Shown here: piece by piece, positions 1-5,540 of the stretch
Numbering within the stretch: position 1 is the first letter of the stretch
Layout: the number at the start of each line of letters is the position of its first letter
Assembly (NCBI GenBank): GCA_000436475.1
Contig: FR886138.1
Coordinates: forward strand, 1-13,356
From: Eubacterium sp. CAG:248
GTDB taxonomy: Bacteria > Bacillota > Clostridia > Lachnospirales > Lachnospiraceae
Length of the DNA stretch: 13,356 bases
Direction of reading: 5' to 3'
The notes under the pieces: generated by a model
Databases searched by the model: none
What the model saw: only the letters and a program-made list of their open reading frames with translations
What the model was told of the DNA's origin: nothing
Translations under genes and position numbers: made by a program

Positions 1-29
1 GTGTCCTTGACAAAGGGTACACTTTATTT

Positions 30-73
30 TCATCTGATTTCCATCTGATTTTCACCTAATTTTTATCTGATAA
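30..73. repeat. Four tandem 11-bp direct repeats, possible response-regulator site
   Basis: Four consecutive 11-base units start at 30, 41, 52 and 63, with a consensus close to TCATCTGATTT. The first two differ at one base; the third and fourth are degenerate but keep the CTGAT or CTAAT core. An exact 11-bp period is typical of direct-repeat sites bound by OmpR/PhoB-family regulators. On the minus strand a TTGTCA hexamer (13-8) lies 16 bp beyond the last unit and could be the -35 of a leftward gene outside the window. A weak inverted repeat (1-6 with 15-22) lies nearby. The repeat is seen; its regulatory role is inferred. Confidence 0.5.
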
Positions 74-91
74 ACCATTTTATGCATGTAT

Positions 92-145
92 AAAAAAATA
101 AAAGTTCCCAATACATTTGTGTACACACAAACGTATTGGAAACTT
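92..145 (-). terminator. Strong intrinsic terminator after the TPM-domain gene
   Basis: Bases 102-121 and 126-145 form a 20-bp stem with two G-U wobbles in the minus-strand RNA and a four-base loop (122-125). The stem is followed on the minus strand by a run of T broken by one A (101-92). It begins five bases after the TPM gene's TAA stop, so it very probably ends the leftward transcript. A short T tract at 147-151 on the other side means it might also stop rightward transcription. Confidence 0.85.
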
Positions 146-149
146 ATTT

Positions 150-989
150 TTAAAAGCTGTGTCCACCACCACCGCCTCCACCTGATGAACCTCCTGACGA
201 GCCACCTGATGAACTTCCACCTGATGAACCACTGTCTGAATCTGATTCAACAGGAGAATATGTCTTGCTCTGGTATGTATGGACTACTTTACAATTATCA
301 AATGCTTTATTTACCAGTATAACATTCATAATCTTCTTTATAGATGGTACTTTTTTTCTGACATACATTCTTACAATACCATAGTTAATAAGTAAAGCCG
401 CAACTATCGCAAGCAGTGCGTTACTTATATACTTCATGGGCTGAGATATTTTACTCCCTTTAAGCAGAGCGAGCTCCTGCTCAAAAACTTTATATGCACA
501 TGTATAATAATCACCTGATGATGCATACCTGTATACATTATCAGTTATTGTATCTGCATATGAGCTTGTCACAGTATTATATATCTTACCATTACTATGT
601 ATCCATATATTTCTATTATCCATATCTATTACAAGTATAGTTCCACTATCAGATTTGAATCTTTCATTATACAGAGCTCTTATATAGCCTTCCGTTGACA
701 TATTGTTAGTTTCTATCGTTTTCAGCATCACATTTCCATATAATGTAATCTGCTTCATAAATCCAAGCAGTGCTTCATAATCATTCTCTGACATAAGTGC
801 TGCATCATCTTCAATAATAGCTTCATATCCTGTATCTTGATTAATATATACATTCTTATAGTCTTTTTCGTCCTCTGCTCTTACATTTTTCACTGAGAGA
901 AACAAAAATATCGCAGCAATAATCATAAATGTGGCAGAAAATACAGCTATACTGCTCATTTTGTTATGCTTATATATCTTATCACACAT
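150..989 (-). CDS. TPM-domain membrane protein with Ser/Gly-rich tail
   Basis: Likely an exported, membrane-anchored TPM-domain (TLP18.3/Psb32/MOLO-1) protein of 279 residues; its biochemical role is not established. An N-terminal hydrophobic segment (about 12-33) is followed by Val-Arg-Ala at 36-38, a possible signal-peptidase site. The TPM-like domain covers about 54-178, with an Asp-Asp-Ala-Ala-Leu motif near its start. A second membrane helix is at about 186-205, and the tail (249-279) is mostly Ser and Gly ending in His-Ser-Phe, a common ending in this family. I chose the ATG at 989 because GGAGGT lies seven bases upstream; ATGs further upstream (995, 1040) have no spaced site. The start overlaps the zinc-ribbon gene by eight bases, so the two are probably translationally coupled and their products may act together. 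Confidence 0.8.
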   Translation of the reverse strand: MCDKIYKHNKMSSIAVFSATFMIIAAIFLFLSVKNVRAEDEKDYKNVYINQDTGYEAIIEDDAALMSENDYEALLGFMKQITLYGNVMLKTIETNNMSTEGYIRALYNERFKSDSGTILVIDMDNRNIWIHSNGKIYNTVTSSYADTITDNVYRYASSGDYYTCAYKVFEQELALLKGSKISQPMKYISNALLAIVAALLINYGIVRMYVRKKVPSIKKIMNVILVNKAFDNCKVVHTYQSKTYSPVESDSDSGSSGGSSSGGSSGGSSGGGGGGGHSF

Positions 990-2676
990 TATCATCACCT
1001 CCACGATAATTATCAAACTGTGGAAGCTTCCTTGTTGCAAGCATATTATAGTATCTTATAAGATCCGTAACAGTATATATTATAGCTATTAATTCTACAA
1101 TAACAGCTGCATAGTAATATATATCAGATACCGGATTAAACCAGAGTACCACCGCCGCAATAAGCATAGCCGCAAGCGAGCCTATATTACCAGATATATT
1201 CTTTCCCGATACATTCTTAAATATCTTATGATTGGTAACAGTAAGTATAACGCCTGCTGCAAAAAATGTAACACATATAGGAAATCCCATACCCAAAGAT
1301 ACAGTACTGCCGCCATATAATATTGCTGCAAACTGTAACGTGTATAACACCGGAACAACTCCGCTGAATATAACAGCAATTATGGCAATCTTCATAGTCC
1401 ATGAAATTTCTCTTTTCTCTTTATACAAACATTTTTTCTTATCTTTCCTGTTTCTGCCCTCTTCCACGGCATCAGCTATGCTGTCAGCAAGCTTTTGATC
1501 TTCTTTTAGCTTATCCATGGAAGACATATTTTCTTCCAAACCCAAACCAGCATACATTCTTCCCCTGTCATCTAGTTTCTTGTCTTTTATGTATATTTTT
1601 TTCAATTCACTCACATACATTATGATTGTGATCAAGGCTATAAAAGAAGCCACTACAAGTGTTACTTTCGGTCTTATCGTAAACATAAGATTAAGCAATA
1701 TGAATATCGGAATTGCAAGCAAAGCCGAACCAACGAAATATTTAACAAGTGATACTGGCAGATCTGCAACAACTTTTCCTGTCTGTCCATTTATAATTGC
1801 ATATGCGACTCTGTCTTTATTGCGATAAGATAAAAACCACACTGGGAATAGCGCTCTGTCTTCAGATACTACCTTTGTTCCAAGCCTTCTTTCCATATTT
1901 CCCTGATAACTGTCAATGCTTACAGAACCCAGATGGGCAGTTTTTTTAATATGCTTATACGTTTCATCAACTGCTATAGCTTCTGCATCCATCCTGTATA
2001 CATCCGCCGCAACATCCGCTGTATCTGCATAAAAACCACTTAAAAAAGATGGTGTAAATTCTTTCATATTCTTAACATCATATGGTGCTATAATTTCACT
2101 TATACCATCGTCAAAAGATGATGAGGCATCATATGAAAGTCCCTTATAATAGCAATCCACATCACCAGTAATATCATAATGATCTGTATATATATAATCG
2201 CCACTGCGGTGGCTTTTTGAACCTTTAAGGCACACTGGACCCTTTTGTGCAATATAATATGTCCAGTACGGCATATATATCCCTCTGAATCCATCTATAA
2301 ACTTCTCGTCTTTCAACTCCCCAGGTGCAAATAATGCATAACGCATCATGCTTTTATATGCACGCTTGCAGTCCTGCTTTGTTTTTGAAAATGGTATGAT
2401 ATACCCTGGCTTTAGTTCTTTTGTGACCCTGCTGGTAAGAATCGTCGATGCGCCGCAGAAACTACAGAAATTCGCTGCTGTATTATCAGTACTAAGTATT
2501 TCTCCTCCGCACTGCGGACACCTGAATACAGTAACATCATACTCAACGCTTTCCTGTGCATCATGTTCTTTGCTTATTTCATATGGATTGAAGCTATTAC
2601 TACAGTGATCACATTTCAGCTGCTGCGATGGTATATCAAATATCAGTCTTCCTCCGCAACAAGGACATTGATACAT
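982..2676 (-). CDS. Double zinc-ribbon multipass membrane protein
   Basis: A 564-residue protein with two N-terminal zinc ribbons (Cys4/Cys7 with Cys22/Cys25, and Cys53/Cys56 with Cys71/Cys74), of the kind often labelled TFIIB-type zinc ribbon-containing protein. The middle soluble part has conserved-looking stretches: Tyr-Met-Pro-Tyr-Trp at 134-138, Pro-Val-Trp-Phe at 278-281 and Asn-Gly-Gln-Thr-Gly at 296-300. About six membrane helices follow, near 311-333, 337-355, 429-451, 458-481, 498-512 and 518-540. A GTG at 2694 would add six residues, but the ATG at 2676 has AAGGGGGA at a good distance and puts the first ribbon at the N-terminus. It is not a transcription factor by any visible feature; the ribbons more likely mediate assembly. 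It directly precedes and overlaps the TPM gene, which suggests a shared membrane complex. Confidence 0.8.
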   Translation of the reverse strand: MYQCPCCGGRLIFDIPSQQLKCDHCSNSFNPYEISKEHDAQESVEYDVTVFRCPQCGGEILSTDNTAANFCSFCGASTILTSRVTKELKPGYIIPFSKTKQDCKRAYKSMMRYALFAPGELKDEKFIDGFRGIYMPYWTYYIAQKGPVCLKGSKSHRSGDYIYTDHYDITGDVDCYYKGLSYDASSSFDDGISEIIAPYDVKNMKEFTPSFLSGFYADTADVAADVYRMDAEAIAVDETYKHIKKTAHLGSVSIDSYQGNMERRLGTKVVSEDRALFPVWFLSYRNKDRVAYAIINGQTGKVVADLPVSLVKYFVGSALLAIPIFILLNLMFTIRPKVTLVVASFIALITIIMYVSELKKIYIKDKKLDDRGRMYAGLGLEENMSSMDKLKEDQKLADSIADAVEEGRNRKDKKKCLYKEKREISWTMKIAIIAVIFSGVVPVLYTLQFAAILYGGSTVSLGMGFPICVTFFAAGVILTVTNHKIFKNVSGKNISGNIGSLAAMLIAAVVLWFNPVSDIYYYAAVIVELIAIIYTVTDLIRYYNMLATRKLPQFDNYRGGDDNV

Positions 2677-2698
2677 ATGGTTATCCCCCTTCACACAT

Positions 2699-2728
2699 CA
2701 TATAAAAGCCTTATTTACTTATATTCAA
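2699..2728 (-). promoter_or_regulatory. Possible promoter for the zinc-ribbon/TPM pair
   Basis: On the minus strand TTGAAT (2728-2723) is followed after 18 bp by TATATG (2704-2699). Transcription would start close to 2692 and give a short leader carrying AAGGGGGA before the ATG at 2676. The region is very AT-rich, so chance matches are easy. The 77-base gap after the chemotaxis-type gene shows no clear terminator, and read-through is equally possible. Confidence 0.35.
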
Positions 2729-2753
2729 TCAATATCACTAATATAATTATATA

Positions 2754-3389
2754 CTACATCAGTACATTCTTCGCCTTATCAGTAATTTCTCTTTGATATG
2801 CGATCTCGTTTTCTATATTTCTAGCAACTTCATTAGCAGTATATGCTGCCTCTACAACTTTATTGAGAACATTTCCTATCTCATCCGCTTTTTCTTTCTG
2901 CTGGTTTGAATTCTCATATATATTTTTCATAGAATCTACTGTTTTTCCTACAGACTGTTGAACCATAGTTATGGTATCAGTTATTTCCTTTGATGACTTA
3001 GCTGACTGCGCTGCAAGATTACGCACTTCACTTGCAACTACTGCAAAGCCCCTTCCATGTTCACCTGCTCTTGCTGCCTCAATAGAAGCATTGAGCGATA
3101 GTATATTGGTTCTGTTTGATATAGATGATATAACACCAGCAAACTGTTCAATGTCTTTAGAAAGCTTTTCAAGTTCTTTTATTCTTGTTGCTGATTCCTC
3201 TGCTACTTCATTAAGTTCATCTATCATTTTAAGGATTTCTTCAACACTCGATATACTTTCCTTTACAAGATTAAGCGATGTATCAGATGAATTGATAACA
3301 TCAAACGCATCCTTTTCAAGCTGTTCCTGTGATGAATCAAGTCCATCAAGTATTCCAGATAAATCATTAACCAGATTATTATTATCCAT
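2754..3389 (-). CDS. Short soluble methyl-accepting chemotaxis-type signalling protein
   Basis: A 211-residue, almost wholly helical protein containing the hairpin tip of methyl-accepting chemotaxis proteins. The segment from about 85 to 125 includes Asn-Ala-Ser-Ile-Glu-Ala-Ala-Arg-Ala-Gly-Glu and Gly-Arg-Gly-Phe-Ala-Val-Val-Ala, the part that contacts CheA and CheW. There is no membrane helix, no HAMP domain, no recognisable sensor domain and no C-terminal CheR/CheB tether peptide, and it is much shorter than a full receptor (usually over 500 residues). It may be a cytoplasmic receptor-like protein that gets its input from a partner, or the signalling remnant of a larger receptor. GGAGGA sits seven bases before the ATG at 3389. 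A minus-strand TATAAT at 3415-3410 could serve as a -10, but no good -35 accompanies it. Confidence 0.85.
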   Translation of the reverse strand: MDNNNLVNDLSGILDGLDSSQEQLEKDAFDVINSSDTSLNLVKESISSVEEILKMIDELNEVAEESATRIKELEKLSKDIEQFAGVISSISNRTNILSLNASIEAARAGEHGRGFAVVASEVRNLAAQSAKSSKEITDTITMVQQSVGKTVDSMKNIYENSNQQKEKADEIGNVLNKVVEAAYTANEVARNIENEIAYQREITDKAKNVLM

Positions 3390-3430
3390 GGTATTCCTCC
3401 ATATATATTATTATATTTGTGTTCATTCGT

Positions 3431-3492
3431 TAATGGCGCAAGAAAAGTAAATGTCTGCTTCGCAGCCGCTTCCTTTTCTTTTGCGCTCATTA
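3431..3492. repeat. 62-bp imperfect palindrome overlapping the radA stop codon
   Basis: The outer arms are TAAT (3431-3434) and ATTA (3489-3492). Inside them GCGCAA pairs with TTGCGC and GAAAAG with CTTTTC, with a two-base bulge between, and the centre is CTGC-GAA-GCAG on the minus strand. Intervening bases also pair in part. The centre contains GCGAAGC, known as an exceptionally stable DNA mini-hairpin. There is no T tract after it on either strand, so it is not a standard terminator. It could be a dispersed intergenic palindrome, an RNA processing or stabilising element, or a protein site. Confidence 0.75.
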
Positions 3493-4866
3493 TATCAGGT
3501 TTATGGCTTCATTTACGTTATGTATACCAATAAGATTAATTTTATCATTATTTTTAATGTTTTTCAAGCAGACTGATGGCAATATACATGTCGTAAAGCC
3601 AAGTTTTACAGCTTCATTCACTCTTTGCTGTACCTGGGTAACAGCCCTTACCTCTCCCGACAAGCCAACCTCTCCAAATATAACTGTTTTACTGTCAATC
3701 TCTTTATTCCTGAAGCTGCTCACAAGTGCTATAACAATTCCAAGATCCAGAGCCGGTTCCGTTACCTTTATGCCACCTGCAACATTTACATACGCATCAC
3801 TTGATGACATTCTCATTCCTGCTCTTTTTTCAAGAACAGCCATAAGAAGATTCACTCTGTTATAATCCGTGCCTGCTGCTGTACGTCTTGGCATGCCAAA
3901 ATTAGAATCACATACAAGTGCCTGCACTTCTACCATAAGCGGCCTTGTTCCTTCAACAAGACACACAACAACTGAACCTGATGCTCCCTCCGGTCTTCCG
4001 TTAAGCATATATTCAGACGGATTAGCCACTTCAACAAGACCATCCTGACGCATCTCAAAAACCCCTATCTCATTAGTTGAACCAAATCTGTTTTTTACAC
4101 TTCTTAAAATCCTATATGATGCATATCTGTCACCTTCAAAATAAAGCACTGTATCAACCATATGTTCAAGCACTCTTGGTCCTGCAACTACACCTTCCTT
4201 AGTTACATGTCCTACAATAAATATGGTTATATCCAACCCTTTTGCCAGCTGCATAAGAATAGATGTACTTTCTCTTACCTGCGACACACTTCCTGGTGCA
4301 ACAGATATTTCTTCTCTGTACATAGTCTGTATGGAATCTATAATAACAACCTTAGGCATCTCTTTCTTTAAGACCTGCTCTATAATATCCAGATTGGTTT
4401 CGCATAGTATTTTCAGATTATCGCTGCATTCACCTATTCTTTCGGCCCTAAGCTTAATCTGTGTCAGAGATTCCTCACCTGATATATACAAAACCTTATC
4501 TTTCGTATCTGAAATGTTATAACACATCTGAAGAAGCAGTGTTGATTTACCTATCCCGGGATCTCCTCCAACCAGAACAAGTGAGCCCTGGACTATACCA
4601 CCACCAAGTACTCTGTCAAGCTCTTTAATCCCTGTAAGTGTTCTCTCTTTTTCTTCTGTACTTATTTCTTTCAGACTTACTGGATGGCTTGCTTTAGTTA
4701 AACTATCTTTTCTTACCACCGACAACCCTTTTACAGCCGTCTTACCCGCTACAGGTTCTTCAACAAATGTATTCCAGGCCTTACAAGCAGGACACTGGCC
4801 ATACCATTTAGATGATTCATACCCACATTCGCTACAAAAAAAAGCTGTATTTTTACTTTTTGCCAC
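3490..4866 (-). CDS. radA: DNA repair protein RadA (Sms), branch-migration ATPase
   Basis: RadA/Sms is a RecA-related ATPase that promotes branch migration and processing of recombination intermediates in the cytoplasm. This 458-residue protein is full length. The N-terminal zinc finger uses Cys11, Cys14, Cys25 and Cys28; Walker A is at 100-109 (Gly-Gly-Asp-Pro-Gly-Ile-Gly-Lys-Ser-Thr); the Walker B region is at 173-180; and the diagnostic Lys-Asn-Arg-Phe-Gly motif is at 258-262. A Lon-protease-like C-terminal domain runs from about 290 to 458, with Gly-Glu-Val-Gly-Leu-Ser-Gly-Glu at 398-405. The start is GTG at 4866 with AAGGAGGG just upstream. In many Firmicutes radA follows clpC directly; here a 137-residue gene lies between them, and a terminator-like hairpin sits just before radA. 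Confidence 0.97.
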   Translation of the reverse strand: MAKSKNTAFFCSECGYESSKWYGQCPACKAWNTFVEEPVAGKTAVKGLSVVRKDSLTKASHPVSLKEISTEEKERTLTGIKELDRVLGGGIVQGSLVLVGGDPGIGKSTLLLQMCYNISDTKDKVLYISGEESLTQIKLRAERIGECSDNLKILCETNLDIIEQVLKKEMPKVVIIDSIQTMYREEISVAPGSVSQVRESTSILMQLAKGLDITIFIVGHVTKEGVVAGPRVLEHMVDTVLYFEGDRYASYRILRSVKNRFGSTNEIGVFEMRQDGLVEVANPSEYMLNGRPEGASGSVVVCLVEGTRPLMVEVQALVCDSNFGMPRRTAAGTDYNRVNLLMAVLEKRAGMRMSSSDAYVNVAGGIKVTEPALDLGIVIALVSSFRNKEIDSKTVIFGEVGLSGEVRAVTQVQQRVNEAVKLGFTTCILPSVCLKNIKNNDKINLIGIHNVNEAINLI

Positions 4867-4887
4867 TTTTCCCTCCTTGCAACTTAA

Positions 4888-4940
4888 ATAAAATGCTGCA
4901 CCAGCATTGGTCAGACTATGACTTTATGCGCGGTGCAGCA
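4888..4940 (-). terminator. Terminator-like hairpin between the 137-residue gene and radA
   Basis: A 9-bp perfect stem (4894-4902 with 4932-4940, TGCTGCACC and its complement) encloses shorter inner pairings (GCAT/ATGC and TCA/TGA). On the minus strand it is followed by TTTTATTT, a moderate T tract. It fits a terminator or attenuator for the upstream 137-residue gene. No convincing radA promoter is visible after it, so radA may depend on partial read-through. Confidence 0.6.
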
Positions 4941-4975
4941 ATTTAATTGTTATATTGTATTAATAATCATACACT

Positions 4976-5389
4976 TTATGCTTTAACTACTTCTACTCCG
5001 ACAGCTTTGCCTTCCTCAAGACTTACTGAAAGAACTATCTTACCACCCATATTAGTAGTCATACTGCCTTCAAATGCACCATCAATTGTTACATTATATG
5101 AAGCACCTTCCTCAAGCTCCACAGTAATCTGTGCATCTTCACTGCCTTCTACTTTGAATGATAAGCCTGTATCTGTCGCCTTAAAGTTCATAACAGCTGT
5201 TCCTGGTACTGACTCATATACGAAAGAACCATTGCGCTCTAACTTAGTTATTTCCTTGAATGTTTTAACCTTATAAGTATCTCCACAATGTTCGAAATCC
5301 GATAACTTAGACTTAGTATCCAGCTCATAATTACCAAAGCTAAGAGTTCCATCCTTTTCTGAACGAATCAACTCATTAATTACTGGCAT
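4976..5389 (-). CDS. Small beta-rich protein of unknown function
   Basis: A 137-residue acidic protein with no signal peptide or membrane helix, so probably cytoplasmic. Alternating polar and hydrophobic residues with many Gly and Thr suggest a beta-sandwich-like fold. The N-terminal part carries Phe-Gly-Asn-Tyr-Glu-Leu at 18-23, and the middle has Phe-Val-Tyr-Glu-Ser-Val-Pro-Gly-Thr at 56-64. I recall close relatives in Lachnospiraceae, some labelled 'endosialidase', but at this length and without catalytic motifs I would not accept that label. GGAGGA lies seven bases before the ATG at 5389. The gene sits between clpC and radA in the same direction, with its own possible -10 (TATAAT at 5489-5484, minus strand) and a terminator-like hairpin after it, so it may be a separately controlled unit. 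Real gene: confident; function: unknown. Confidence 0.8.
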   Translation of the reverse strand: MPVINELIRSEKDGTLSFGNYELDTKSKLSDFEHCGDTYKVKTFKEITKLERNGSFVYESVPGTAVMNFKATDTGLSFKVEGSEDAQITVELEEGASYNVTIDGAFEGSMTTNMGGKIVLSVSLEEGKAVGVEVVKA

Positions 5390-5483
5390 ATTATTGTCCT
5401 CCTGCGTTTTTTACGATTTTATTATGTATCACAAATATAACCAACAGATTACTTTAAGAAACATAATAATTATTCATATTCTG

Positions 5484-5489
5484 ATTATA
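5484..5489 (-). promoter_or_regulatory. Candidate -10 element for the 137-residue gene
   Basis: A perfect TATAAT is read on the minus strand about 95 bases before the ATG at 5389, downstream of the clpC stop. No good -35 hexamer lies 16-18 bp upstream (TAGCAT is the best at 17 bp). Composition alone could produce it, so it is a weak call. Confidence 0.3.
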
Positions 5490-5504
5490 CATCAAATTGT
5501 ATAA

Positions 5505-5527
5505 AAATGCTAGTATTTTACTAGTAT
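5505..5527 (-). terminator. Weak terminator-like hairpin after clpC
   Basis: On the minus strand CTAGTA (5524-5519) and TACTAG (5515-5510) form a 6-bp stem with a three-base loop, followed by CATTTTTAT. It lies about 17 bases after the clpC stop. The stem is short and AT-rich, so termination may be partial. Confidence 0.35.
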
Positions 5528-5540
5528 TATTTGTTAACTT

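Noticed and set aside
1..22. TTGACA at 7-12 as a rightward -35 element.
   Set aside because: No -10 lies 16-18 bp downstream, and no rightward gene starts in the following region.
30..73. CRISPR-like array for the four 11-bp units.
   Set aside because: The units abut without spacers and are far shorter than CRISPR repeats.
86..322. Rightward 78-codon frame rich in His, Leu and Asn opposite the TPM gene tail.
   Set aside because: It is the complement of the Ser/Gly-coding tail and the terminator hairpin, with no ribosome site; an antisense shadow.
2971..3450. Rightward 159-codon open frame, rich in Ser and Leu.
   Set aside because: It lies opposite the clearly coding chemotaxis-type protein, and its Ser/Leu bias reflects the complement of Glu/Asp/Lys-rich helices.
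3263..3490. A 75-codon minus-strand frame whose ATG overlaps the radA stop (TAATG), starting Met-Ser-Ala-Lys-Glu-Lys.
   Set aside because: It has no ribosome binding site of its own, its first part is simply the palindrome, and its second half runs out of frame through the chemotaxis-type gene, which has a strong GGAGGA site. A coupled micro-ORF is possible but not supported.
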